Below are positions 27,457-36,218 of a stretch of 64,000 bases of DNA, one piece after another. This DNA is from RYN-230 sp963837335 (GTDB lineage Bacteria; Actinomycetota; Actinomycetes; Streptosporangiales; Streptosporangiaceae). Below the pieces are notes generated by a model that ran no database searches, was not told the origin of the DNA, and worked only from the letters and a program-made list of their open reading frames with translations. The stretch's first letter is position 1. Each line of letters opens with the position of its first letter. Position numbers and translations under genes: made by a program. The stretch is from NCBI GenBank assembly GCA_963837335.1, contig CAWINS010000023.1, positions 36,912 through 100,911 on the forward strand, given 5' to 3'.

Positions 27457-28740
27457 ATGCCGGCCATTGTGGTCGTGGGCGCGCAGTGGGGTGACGAGGG
27501 CAAGGGCAAGGCCACTGACCTCCTGGGCGACCGGGTGGACTACGTCGTCCGGTATCAGGGCGGCAACAACGCCGGCCACACCGTCGTCATCGGCGACGAG
27601 AGCTACGCACTGCACCTGCTGCCCTCGGGCGTGCTGTCCCCCCAGGTGGTGCCGGTCATCGGCAACGGTGTCGTGGTCGATCCCCAGGTGCTGCTCGGGG
27701 AGATCGACGACCTCAGGCAGCGGGGCGTGTCCTGCGACCGGCTGCTGATCTCCGCGGACGCCCACCTGATCATGCCGTACCACCGGGCCCTGGATAAGGT
27801 CACCGAGCGGTACCTGGGCAGCGCCCGGATCGGCACCACCGGCCGGGGCATCGGGCCCGCCTACGCCGACAAGGTGGCCCGGACCGGGATCCGGATCCAG
27901 GACCTGCTCGACCCGGGGATCCTCAGCCAGAAGCTGGAACTGGTCCTGCGCGAGCGCAACCAGGTGCTGACCAAGGTCTACAACCGCCGCGGCATCGACG
28001 CGGCCGCCGTCGCCGAGGAGTACCTGGGTTACGGCGAGCAGATCCGCTCCTATGTCGCGGACACCGGCCTGGTGCTGAACCAGGCGCTGGACGACGGCAA
28101 GTCGATCCTGCTGGAGGGCGCCCAGGCGACCATGCTCGACGTGGATCACGGCACCTACCCGTTCGTCACGTCCTCGTCGCCGACGGCGGGCGGCGCCAGC
28201 GTCGGCTCGGGCATCGGCCCGACCCGGATCACCAAGGTGATCGGCATTCTCAAGGCCTACGCCACCCGGGTGGGCGCGGGCCCGTTCCCCACCGAGCTGA
28301 CCGACGCCCAGGGCGACTGGCTGCGCAAGGCCGGCGGGGAGTATGGCGTGACCACGGGCCGGCCCCGGCGCACCGGCTGGTTCGACGCGGTGGTCGCCCG
28401 CTATTCGACCCGGGTCAACGGGATCACCGACTACTTCATCACCAAGCTCGACGTGCTGTCCGGCCTGGACCGGGTCCCGGTGTGCGTGGCCTACGACGTG
28501 GCGGGCACCCGCCACGACGAGATCCCGATGACCCAGACCGACTTCCACCACGCGACGCCGGTCTATGAGTACCTGGACGGCTGGTGGGAGGACATCTCGC
28601 AGGCCCGGGAGTTCGCGGACCTGCCCCGCAACGCCCAGGCCTACGTCAAGGCGCTGGAGGACATGATCGGGGCGCCGGTCGCGGCGGTCGGTATCGGCCC
28701 GCGCCGCGACCAGACCCTGCAACTGGGCCCGCTGACCTGA
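27457..28740 (+). CDS. purA: Adenylosuccinate synthetase
   Basis: Joins IMP and aspartate using GTP, the first committed step to AMP. 427 residues from ATG 27457 (MPAIVVVGAQWGDEGKGK). The GTP-binding GDEGKGK loop (12-18), YQGGNNAGHTVV, GTTGRGIGPAYADK, EGAQATMLDVDHGTYPFVTSS and KLDVLSGLDRVPVC are all intact. A GGAAGGGG ribosome site precedes the start. Full length and no frame problems. With purD, purB and purC nearby it forms part of a dispersed purine block. Confidence 0.98.
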   Translation: MPAIVVVGAQWGDEGKGKATDLLGDRVDYVVRYQGGNNAGHTVVIGDESYALHLLPSGVLSPQVVPVIGNGVVVDPQVLLGEIDDLRQRGVSCDRLLISADAHLIMPYHRALDKVTERYLGSARIGTTGRGIGPAYADKVARTGIRIQDLLDPGILSQKLELVLRERNQVLTKVYNRRGIDAAAVAEEYLGYGEQIRSYVADTGLVLNQALDDGKSILLEGAQATMLDVDHGTYPFVTSSSPTAGGASVGSGIGPTRITKVIGILKAYATRVGAGPFPTELTDAQGDWLRKAGGEYGVTTGRPRRTGWFDAVVARYSTRVNGITDYFITKLDVLSGLDRVPVCVAYDVAGTRHDEIPMTQTDFHHATPVYEYLDGWWEDISQAREFADLPRNAQAYVKALEDMIGAPVAAVGIGPRRDQTLQLGPLT

Positions 28741-28826
28741 AACCCGGCCGCTGTCACCACCCTCTGCGCGGTACCTGGCACCACTGCGGCTTGGCTGCTG
28801 ACCACTGCGCCCGCCTGCCCGGGGCG

Positions 28827-29354
28827 TCAGCCGCGGGATGCGCGGCGACCGGCCCAGCTTTCGGCGCGGAGCGCCCAGCGCTCGTGGTCACGCCACTGTC
28901 CGTCCACCATCAGATAGCCCGGCGAGAAACCTTCTCGCTCGAATCCCAGCCGCCGGACCAGGTTGATCGAGCGGCGGTTGGCGGGCTGGATGTTCGCCTC
29001 CACCCGGTGCAGGCCCAGGTCGCCGAACACGATGTCGAGCACGGCCCGCAGGCCCCGGGTCATGAAGCCCTGGCCGGCATGCGAGGCAAACGCGCCGTAG
29101 CCCAGGAAGCCGGACTGGAAGCCGCCGCGCACGATGTTGTTGACGTTCACGAACCCGACCAGGAATCCGCAGTGGCGATGGCGGATCAGGTAGGCAGCCT
29201 GATCGTCACGGGCGGCCCGGTCCAGGTAGGCGGCGAAGCGCTCGGGGGTGTCCGGAGGGTCGAGCCAGGGCTGATGCAACGATCGGCTCTCCTGCACCGC
29301 CGCCACGAACTCCCCGGCATCTGAGCTCTGCGGTATGGCCACGTCCACATCCAT
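28827..29354 (-). CDS. GNAT acetyltransferase, RimJ/RimL-like
   Basis: About 175 residues. RimJ-type acetyltransferase with GFLVGFVNVNNIVRGGFQSGFLGYG, the acetyl-CoA loop region AFASHAGQGFMTRGLRAVLDIVF (Q/RxxGxG/A-like), and the classic C-terminal GLHRVEANIQPANRRSINLVRRLGFEREG. It probably acetylates a protein N-terminus or small amine. ATG 29354 is preferred to the upstream TTG at 29372 because GGGGGAG lies at a proper distance before it. It is divergent from purD. Confidence 0.9.
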   Translation of the reverse strand: MDVDVAIPQSSDAGEFVAAVQESRSLHQPWLDPPDTPERFAAYLDRAARDDQAAYLIRHRHCGFLVGFVNVNNIVRGGFQSGFLGYGAFASHAGQGFMTRGLRAVLDIVFGDLGLHRVEANIQPANRRSINLVRRLGFEREGFSPGYLMVDGQWRDHERWALRAESWAGRRASRG

Positions 29355-29388
29355 GCTCGAAGTCTCCCCCAATAGCCCGCGCGGTCCT

Positions 29389-29475
29389 GCCGCAGGCCCG
29401 GGCGGGGCCGTGGTTTCGCCGCAGGCCCCGGCCAGGTCGCGGTTCCGCCGCAGGCCCCGGGGTGGCCGCAGGTAG
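29389..29475 (+). repeat. Three 29-bp tandem repeats ahead of purD
   Basis: GCCGCAGGCCC(C/G)GG recurs at 29389, 29418 and 29447, an exact 29-bp period, ending about 10 bases before the purD start. The spacers differ between units. No function known; it could affect transcription initiation of purD. Confidence 0.7.
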
Positions 29476-29485
29476 GCTCGCGCCC

Positions 29486-30751
29486 GTGCGAGTCCTTCTC
29501 CTAGGTTCGGGCGGCCGCGAGCACGCGCTGGCCCGGGCCCTGTCCGCCGACCCGGACGTCACCGACCTGCATGCGGCACCGGGCAATCCGGGCATCGCCG
29601 AACTCGCCCACCAGCATCCGGTGGACCCTACCGACACCGGGCAGGTGACTGGCCTGGCCCGGGCGACCGGCGCCGACCTGGTCGTGGTCGGCCCGGAGGC
29701 GCCGCTGGTCGCCGGGGTGGCCGACGCGCTGCGCACGTCTGGCATCCCGTGCTTCGGCCCCAGCCGCCGGGCCGCGGCCATCGAGGGCTCCAAGTCGTTC
29801 GCCAAGCAGATCATGCAGGCGGCCGGGATCCCCACCGCCGAGGCGTACACGTGCGAGACGAGCGACCAGGCGGACGCGGCGCTGGCCGAACTCGGGCCGC
29901 CGTACGTGGTGAAGGCGGACGGCCTGGCCGCGGGCAAGGGCGTGCTGGTCACCACCGACCTGGCCGCCGCCCGGGCCCACGCGGAGGCCTGCGGCACGGT
30001 GGTCATCGAGGAGTTCCTGGACGGCCCGGAGGTATCGCTGTTCGCGCTGGCCGACGGGTTCACCGCGGTCCCGTTGCTGGCCGCGCAGGACTTCAAGCGG
30101 GCCCAGGACGGGGACCAGGGACCGAACACCGGCGGTATGGGCGCGTACGTCCCGCTGCCCTGGGCGCCACCCGGCCTGGCCGATGAGGTGCTGGCCACGG
30201 TCATCCAGCCGGCCGTCGATGAGCTGCGCCGCCGCGGCACCCCCTACCGCGGCCTGCTGTACGCGGGGCTGAGCCTGACCGCCGCCGGGGTGCGGGTGGT
30301 GGAGTTCAACGCCCGGTTCGGCGATCCGGAGACCCAGGTCGTGCTGGACCGGCTGGCCACCCCGCTGGCCGGGCCGCTGGCCGCGGCGGCGTCCGGTTCC
30401 CTGGCGTCGGCCCCCCCGCTGCGCTGGGCCGGCGGCGCCGCGGTGACCGTGGTGATCGCCGCGGAGGGCTACCCGGGCCAGCCCGCCCGGGGTGACGCGA
30501 TCGCGGGCCTGGCCGAGGCGGGGCAGGTACCGGGCGCCTACGTCCTGCACGCGGGCACCCGGACCGATGACGCGGGTCACCTCGTGTCGGCCGGCGGCCG
30601 GGTGCTCAACGTGGTCGGCACCGGCCCTGACGTGGCCGCTGCCCGCGCCGTGGCGTACCAGGCCGCGGGGCAGATCGAGATGCGCGGCGGCTGGTACCGC
30701 ACTGACATCGCCGGGCACGCGGCAGGACGGCCGGCCCAGGCCCGCCCGTGA
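29486..30751 (+). CDS. purD: Phosphoribosylamine-glycine ligase (GAR synthetase)
   Basis: Second step of purine synthesis. About 421 residues from GTG at 29486 (VRVLLLGSGGREHALARAL). ATP-grasp signatures: FGPSRRAAAIEGSKSFAKQIM, YVVKADGLAAGKGVLV, EEFLDGPEVSLFAL, and the GARS loop TGGMGAYVP and VVEFNARFGDPETQ. Complete and in frame. The GTGA overlap at 30748-30751 couples it to the LtrA-like gene. Confidence 0.97.
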   Translation: MRVLLLGSGGREHALARALSADPDVTDLHAAPGNPGIAELAHQHPVDPTDTGQVTGLARATGADLVVVGPEAPLVAGVADALRTSGIPCFGPSRRAAAIEGSKSFAKQIMQAAGIPTAEAYTCETSDQADAALAELGPPYVVKADGLAAGKGVLVTTDLAAARAHAEACGTVVIEEFLDGPEVSLFALADGFTAVPLLAAQDFKRAQDGDQGPNTGGMGAYVPLPWAPPGLADEVLATVIQPAVDELRRRGTPYRGLLYAGLSLTAAGVRVVEFNARFGDPETQVVLDRLATPLAGPLAAAASGSLASAPPLRWAGGAAVTVVIAAEGYPGQPARGDAIAGLAEAGQVPGAYVLHAGTRTDDAGHLVSAGGRVLNVVGTGPDVAAARAVAYQAAGQIEMRGGWYRTDIAGHAAGRPAQARP

Positions 30752-31987
30752 CCAGCGAACCACCCCCGCCCGTGACCAGCGAACCACCCCCGCCCGGCGA
30801 CCAGCCCGCCGTCCGCGGGCCAGGCTCCCGGGCCGGACGCCCCGCTGCGGGTCAGCACCCTGGAACTGTTCTTCGACCTGGTCTTCGCGTTCACCCTCAC
30901 CCAGCTGTCCACGCTGCTGGACGGCAGCGGCTTTTCCGCCACCTCGATCGTCCAGGTACTCCTGGTGTTCGGGGTGCTGTGGTGGATGTACGGCGGGTAC
31001 GCCTGGCTGACCAACACCCGCACCCCGGACCGGACCCCCGAGCGGCTGCTCCTGCTGGTCGGCATGGCCGGGTTCCTGGTCGTGGGGCTGGCCATCCGGA
31101 ACGGGTTCGGCGACTCCAGGTCGGGCGCGAGCGGCATCTGGCTCGGTCTCGGTTACCTGATCGTGGTCTGCGTGCATGGCGGGCTCTATTACCGGGTGAA
31201 CCGGAACATCATCCGGATAGTCCCGATCAACCTGAGCTCGGCGCTGCTGGTCCTGGTGGCCGGGCTGACCAGCGGCCTGGCCGCCTACCTGCTGTGGACG
31301 GCGGCGCTGGCCATCCAGGTGCTGTCGCCGCTGGTGGTGCGGGTCGGCGGCCGGTTCGAGATCGCCCCGGCGCACTTCGCCGAGCGGCATGGCGCGCTGG
31401 TCATCGTGGCGCTGGGCGAGTCGGTCGCCTCCGTCGGCATCGGCGCCGCCGAGCACCCGCTGGACGCGCAGATCGTGGTGGCGGCCGTGCTCGGCCTCGG
31501 CGTGTCGGCCGCGCTGTGGTGGGTCTACTTCGGCGGCGCGGACGACGAGCTAGCCGCCGCGGCCATGACCCGGGCACCCCGCATGCGGCGGCCGGCGCTC
31601 GCCCTGTCCGCGTACTTCTACCCGCACATCCCGATACTGCTCGGCGTGGTGGGGCTGGCCGCCGGGGTGAAGCTGACCATCGGGCACGCCACCGAGCCTC
31701 ATCCGGCCGCCCAGGCCCTGGCCATCGGCGGCGGGGCCGCCCTGTTCCTGGCCGGGCAGGCCGCGTTCCGCCGGGCGCTGCAGCTCGGCCCGGTCTGGCC
31801 GCGCCTGGTCACGGCCCTGTTCGCGCTGGCCACGGCGGCGCTGGGGGCCACCGTGGCGATCGAGGCCCAGCTGATCGTGCTGCTGGCCGGGCTGGCCGCG
31901 ATGCTCGCCGCCGAGCACCTCAGGGGCACTTCCGCTCTCAGTGCGGCGCGAAAGCGGCGGGCGGCCGCCCCAAACTCACCGCAGTGA
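30748..31987 (+). CDS. LtrA-like membrane protein (frameshift about 30790-30840)
   Basis: Low-temperature-requirement A family: multi-pass membrane protein with the N-terminal hallmark LELFFDLVFAFTLTQLS, WWMYGGYAWLTN, FAERHGALVIVALGES and WWVYFGG, and about ten helices. The start proposed is GTG 30748, overlapping purD's stop, reading MTSEPPPPVTSEPPPP; the frame then changes before LELFFD (one apparent extra base). The first 48 coding bases are a perfect 24-bp tandem duplication that also duplicates the GTG. Joined length is about 412 residues, near the family's usual size. The function of LtrA proteins is poorly known; the name comes from Listeria cold growth. Confidence 0.82.
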
Positions 31988-32075
31988 CCAAAGTCACCGC
32001 GCTGATCCGGCCGGTCGCCCCGGCCGGGCCACGCGCGTGCCCGGTCCGCGTGAGTGATGCGCGAGGATAGAGCAT

Positions 32076-33384
32076 GTGATCGAGCGCTACACGCGGCCCG
32101 AGATGGGCCGGATCTGGAGCGATGCGCACAAGTACCAGCTGTGGGCCCGGGTCGAGACGCTGGTCCTGGAGGCGCACGCCAAAGCCGGGACCGTGCCGGC
32201 CGAAGCGGTGGACCCGGTCCGGGCCGCCCCGCCGCCCACCCCGGAGGCGGTCGCCGAAGTGGAGGCGGTCACCGAGCACGACGTGATCGCGTTCCTGACC
32301 GCCTGGGCGGACAACACCACACCGCGCGAGGCCGCCGCCTACGTGCACTACGGCATGACCTCCTCCGACTTGCTGGACACGGCGCTGGCGCTGCAGCTGA
32401 CCGAGGCGACCGACCTGCTGGTGGCGGAGGCGACCCGGCTGGTCGCCGCGCTCCGCGAGCACGCCCTGGCGCACCGCGGCCACGCTCCGGATCGGGCGGA
32501 CGCACGGAATCCACGCCGAGCCGGACGTGTGGGGGCACCGGGTCGCCGACTTCGCGTTCGCGATGGCCCGCAGCCGGGACCGGCTGGCCCGGGCCCGGGA
32601 CGCCGTCGCGGTCGGCAAGCTGTCCGGCCCGGTCGGCACCTACTCCAACATCGACCCGGGTATCGAGGCGATCGTGCTGCCGGAGCTGGGGCTCCGGCCG
32701 GCCGACGTGGCCACCCAGGTGGTGTTCCGCGACGGCATCTCGGAGTGGATCAGCGCGCTGGCGATCACCGCCACCGTCTGCGAGGCGATCGCGCTGGAGG
32801 TCCGGCACGGGCAGCGGACCGAGGTACGGGAACTCGCCGAGCCGTTCCGGGCGGGCCAGAAGGGTTCCTCCTCGATGCCGCACAAGAAGAACCCGATCCG
32901 CTCCGAGCGGATCAGCGGCATCGCCCGGATCATCCGCGGTTACGTCACCCCGGTCCTGGAAGGCATGCCGCTCTGGCATGAGCGGGACATCTCGCACTCC
33001 AGCGTGGAGCGGATCGCGCTGCCGGACGCGGCGACCGCCACCGACTACGTGCTGAACCTGACCACCGGGCTGGTCGAGGGCCTGGTGGTGGACGCTGGCC
33101 GGATGCTCGCGAACCTGGAATCCACCGGCGGCCTGATCTACACCTCGAGCATCCTGCTGGCGCTGGTCAACTCGGGAATGTCCCGGGAAGACGCCTATGC
33201 GCTGGTCCAGGCGGCCGCCATGACCACGTGGCAGACCGGGACGCCGCTGCGGGAGACGCTCCGCGCCGAGGCCGCCGCGCGCGGCGGCACCCTGGACGAG
33301 GCGGCGCTGGACGAGGTGTGCCGCCCGGAACGGTACGTAGCGCGCCTCGGGCCGGTCTTCGAGCGGCTGGAGCGGCTCTCGTGA
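32076..33384 (+). CDS. purB: Adenylosuccinate lyase (frameshift near 32480)
   Basis: Catalyses two fumarate-releasing steps in purine synthesis. GTG 32076 (MIERYTRPEMGRIWSDAHKY) follows a GAGG site. Family motifs: VHYGMTSSDLLDTALALQL, then (after the frame change) GRTHGIHAEPDVWGHR, and the fumarase-superfamily signature GSSSMPHKKNP. Removing one C of GGCCACG near 32478-32485 restores RGTLRIGRTHG. About 435 residues when joined. Because the active-site loop and the rest are intact, the shift is probably a sequence error. purC overlaps its stop by GTGA. Confidence 0.94.
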
Positions 33385-34301
33385 GCGATACCGGCCCGGG
33401 CAGCACCGGCCCGGGCGACACCAGCCCGGGCAGCACTGGGCCGGATGGGACGGCCCCTGCGCTGCTGTACTCGGGCAAGGTCCGCGACGTGTACTCCTGG
33501 GGCGACGACCTGCTGCTGCTCGTCGCCTCAGACCGGGTGTCCGCCTACGATCACGTGCTGCCCACCCCCATCCCGGACAAAGGGAAGATCCTGACCCAAT
33601 TGTCACTGTGGTGGTTCGGGCAACTCGCCGACCTGGTCCCGAACCATCTGGTCAACGCGCAGATCCCGGCCGAGTTCGCCGGGCGGGCCATGGCCTGCCG
33701 CCGGCTGTCGATGGTGCCGGTGGAGTGCGTGGCCCGCGGGTACCTGGCTGGGTCCGGGCTGCGTGAGTACCAGGAATCCAGGTCGGTGTGCGGGGTGCCA
33801 CTGCCCCCGGGCCTCATGGAGGGATCGCGGCTGCCCGAGCCTATTTTCACGCCGGCGACCAAGGCGCCGCGCGGGCAGCACGACGAGAACATCCCGCTGT
33901 CCGCGGTGGCCGCGACGGTCGGTGCCGACGTCGCGGCTGACCTGGAGCGGATCACCCTGGAGGTGTACCGGCGAGGGGCGGACATCGCCGCCCGCAGCGG
34001 CATCCTGGTCGCTGATACCAAGATTGAACTCGGCTTCGATCCCGCCGGGCGGCTGCTGCTGGCCGACGAGGTCCTGACCCCCGACTCGTCCCGGCTATGG
34101 CCTGCGAGCCAGTGGCACCCGGGCCGGCCACAAGTCTCATTCGACAAGCAGATCGTCCGGGACTGGCTAGACTCGCCCGAGGCTGGCTGGGACAAACGAG
34201 ACACAGATCCGCCCCCGGCCCTGCCCGGCCCGGTGGTTGAGCAGACCCGTGCGAGCTACATCGAGGCATATGAGCGCATCACTGGACGACAGTGGGTATG
34301 A
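33381..34301 (+). CDS. purC: Phosphoribosylaminoimidazole-succinocarboxamide (SAICAR) synthase
   Basis: About 306 residues from GTG 33381, which overlaps the purB stop. The short Gly/Ser/Thr/Pro-rich start (GPGSTGPGDTSPGSTGPDG) is unusual. The fold then begins LLYSGKVRDVY and continues LVASDRVSAYDHVLPTPIPDKGKIL, MVPVECVARGYLAGSG, KAPRGQHDENI and LVADTKIELGFD. This is the longer bacterial/fungal-type SAICAR synthase. It acts directly before PurB in the pathway, which fits the coupling of the two genes. Confidence 0.97.
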   Translation: MSDTGPGSTGPGDTSPGSTGPDGTAPALLYSGKVRDVYSWGDDLLLLVASDRVSAYDHVLPTPIPDKGKILTQLSLWWFGQLADLVPNHLVNAQIPAEFAGRAMACRRLSMVPVECVARGYLAGSGLREYQESRSVCGVPLPPGLMEGSRLPEPIFTPATKAPRGQHDENIPLSAVAATVGADVAADLERITLEVYRRGADIAARSGILVADTKIELGFDPAGRLLLADEVLTPDSSRLWPASQWHPGRPQVSFDKQIVRDWLDSPEAGWDKRDTDPPPALPGPVVEQTRASYIEAYERITGRQWV

Positions 34302-34532
34302 CTGCCGTGACAGCCTGGCCAGCCGCTCTGCGCAGCTGACGGAGCGCGGTGCGGACGGTCGGTATCTGAGTGTCGCCGAAGGGGGGCCGGGCCGGTGGAA
34401 TACTGGCCTGGAAGATGCACGAGGCTTCCCGCCGCCCCGCCATCCTGCTGGGTGGGCTCCGGGTGGCAGCAGTGCGCCGCTACCGCGGCAGGCCGTTGAC
34501 CTCTCGTTTCGAAGGACAGGAGCTTCAGCCCC

Positions 34533-35816
34533 ATGACCATTGGCCCCGAGACCTGCTACCGCGTACGAGGCGGGATCCCGCTCCAGGGCACGGTCTTCGT
34601 TCAGGGCGCCAAGAACGCGGCGCTCAAGATGATCGCCGCGTCGTTGCTGACTGGAGAAGGCCGCACTGTACTGCGTAACGTGCCGGCTATCGAGGATGTC
34701 CGCCGCGCGGTGGAACTGGCTCAGGCCGTAGGCGCGGTCGTCAAGTTCCACGAGGCCGAGCGCACCCTCGTGGTGGACGCCTCCAACCTCACCAGCTTCG
34801 TCCTGCCGGCCGAGATCGCCCGCCGCTTCCGCAGTTCGGTACTGTTCGTGCCGGCCCTGCTGCACCGGTTCGGCGAGGCGGTCATCGAGGGCATCGGCGG
34901 CTGCAACCTGGGCAGCCGCAACCTGGACTTCCACTACCGCGGCTTCGCCCGGCTCGGCGCCATCGTGGACGAGCAGGAAGACAAGATCCACATCAAGGCG
35001 GGCAAGCTGCAGGGCGCCCATCTGTACCTGGACACCCCGTCCCACACGGGTACCGAGAACCTGATCATGGCGGCCAGCCTGGCTCCGGGCACGACCATCA
35101 TCGACAACTGCGCCCTCGAGCCGGAAGTGCTGGACGTCATCGCGTTCCTGAGCAAGATGGGCGCGGACATCAGCGGCGGCGGCACCGGCTTCGTGACCGT
35201 GCGCGGGGTCAGCCAGCTCACCGCGACGGAGCACACGGTGATGCCGGACCGGATCGACGCGGGCGTGCTGGCCATGGCGGCCGCGATCACCGGCGGCGAG
35301 CTGAACCTGGTGGGTGCGTCCCTCGAGCACTTCGGGGTGGTCCGCTGGAAGCTCGAGCAGATGGGCGTGGACTTCACCCCGAAGGGTGCGGTCCTTCAGG
35401 TCCGCCGGGAGCGCACGCTGCGCCCGATAAACGTCATCACCAGCCCGTACCCCGGTTTCGCGACCGATCTCCAGTCGCCCATCATGGCGCTGAGCTGCCT
35501 GGCCGACGGCACCAGCTACATCCGGGAAACCATCTTCGACGGCCGTTACGGGCTGGTCGGGGAGCTCAACAAGATGGGCGCCAAGGTCGAGGTGGACAGC
35601 GGCAACGTGGTCATCGTGCATGGCCCTTCCACCCTCAAGGGCACCAAGGTCGTCGCGCACGACCTGCGTACCGGGATCGCCCTCATCCTGGCCGGGCTGA
35701 GCGCGGAGGGCGAGACTGTGGTCGCGCCGGGATACCTCATCGACCGTGGTCACGCCGCGGTGGCGGAGCGGCTCACCACCCTGGGCGCCGACATCACCGC
35801 CGAGGAAAGCGGCTGA
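34533..35816 (+). CDS. murA: UDP-N-acetylglucosamine 1-carboxyvinyltransferase (MurA family)
   Basis: Adds enolpyruvate to UDP-GlcNAc, the first committed peptidoglycan step. 427 residues with an EPT fold. QGAKNAALKMIAASLL carries the catalytic Lys, and IEGIGGCNLGSRNLDFHYRG aligns with the PEP loop, so the fosfomycin-target Cys is retained (Cys124). DRIDAGVLAMAAAITGG, PGFATDLQSPIMAL and TIFDGRYGLVGELNKMGA are further MurA blocks. Several stretches deviate from E. coli MurA (RRFRSS in place of VRTMRAS), so it may be a MurA-like paralogue. An AGGAG ribosome site sits about 10 bases before the ATG. Confidence 0.88.
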   Translation: MTIGPETCYRVRGGIPLQGTVFVQGAKNAALKMIAASLLTGEGRTVLRNVPAIEDVRRAVELAQAVGAVVKFHEAERTLVVDASNLTSFVLPAEIARRFRSSVLFVPALLHRFGEAVIEGIGGCNLGSRNLDFHYRGFARLGAIVDEQEDKIHIKAGKLQGAHLYLDTPSHTGTENLIMAASLAPGTTIIDNCALEPEVLDVIAFLSKMGADISGGGTGFVTVRGVSQLTATEHTVMPDRIDAGVLAMAAAITGGELNLVGASLEHFGVVRWKLEQMGVDFTPKGAVLQVRRERTLRPINVITSPYPGFATDLQSPIMALSCLADGTSYIRETIFDGRYGLVGELNKMGAKVEVDSGNVVIVHGPSTLKGTKVVAHDLRTGIALILAGLSAEGETVVAPGYLIDRGHAAVAERLTTLGADITAEESG

Positions 35817-36218
35817 CCTAACCGCCGGCCCCGCCCGGCCGCCGGCTCATCTGGCCGGTGGCCGGCCTGGGCTGCGTCTCTCCTGGCCGGCCCACCCGCT
35901 GACGGCTCACCTGGCCGTCGGCTCGGCTACTGACGGCTGACCAGCGACTCTTCTGGCGGGCCTGCGCCCGGAAAATGTGACGTTGCACGAAACAGTCAGC
36001 TGATTCTCTTCCCCGCAGGGCGTGGACGGGTTACGAAATATACGATCGTGCAATCGTTGCAGCGTAAAGGGTCTGACAGTGACTTCACAGCACAGGAAGT
36101 ACCCCGCGGCCGGCGGCACATTAGTTGCGGCCGGATCACCTGACGCGTGCCTGCCGTACCGGGCACGTGTCGTTTGTGATGCCACTGGCCAGTCGCCAGC
36201 GCCGACGGGCAGCCGGCC
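35817..36218. promoter_or_regulatory. 402-base upstream region of the regulator at 36219
   Basis: The first part is GC-rich filler with repeated CTGACGGCT. A lower-GC patch (35970-36080) holds an inverted repeat with far-separated arms, TTGCACGA (35983-35990) and TCGTGCAA (36046-36053), 63 bp apart. CGTTGCA occurs twice (35981 and 36055), overlapping those arms. A perfect palindrome ACTGGCCAGT sits at 36184-36193, 26 bases before the ATG. This looks like an operator/promoter region for the next gene, possibly with DNA looping. Confidence 0.5.
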
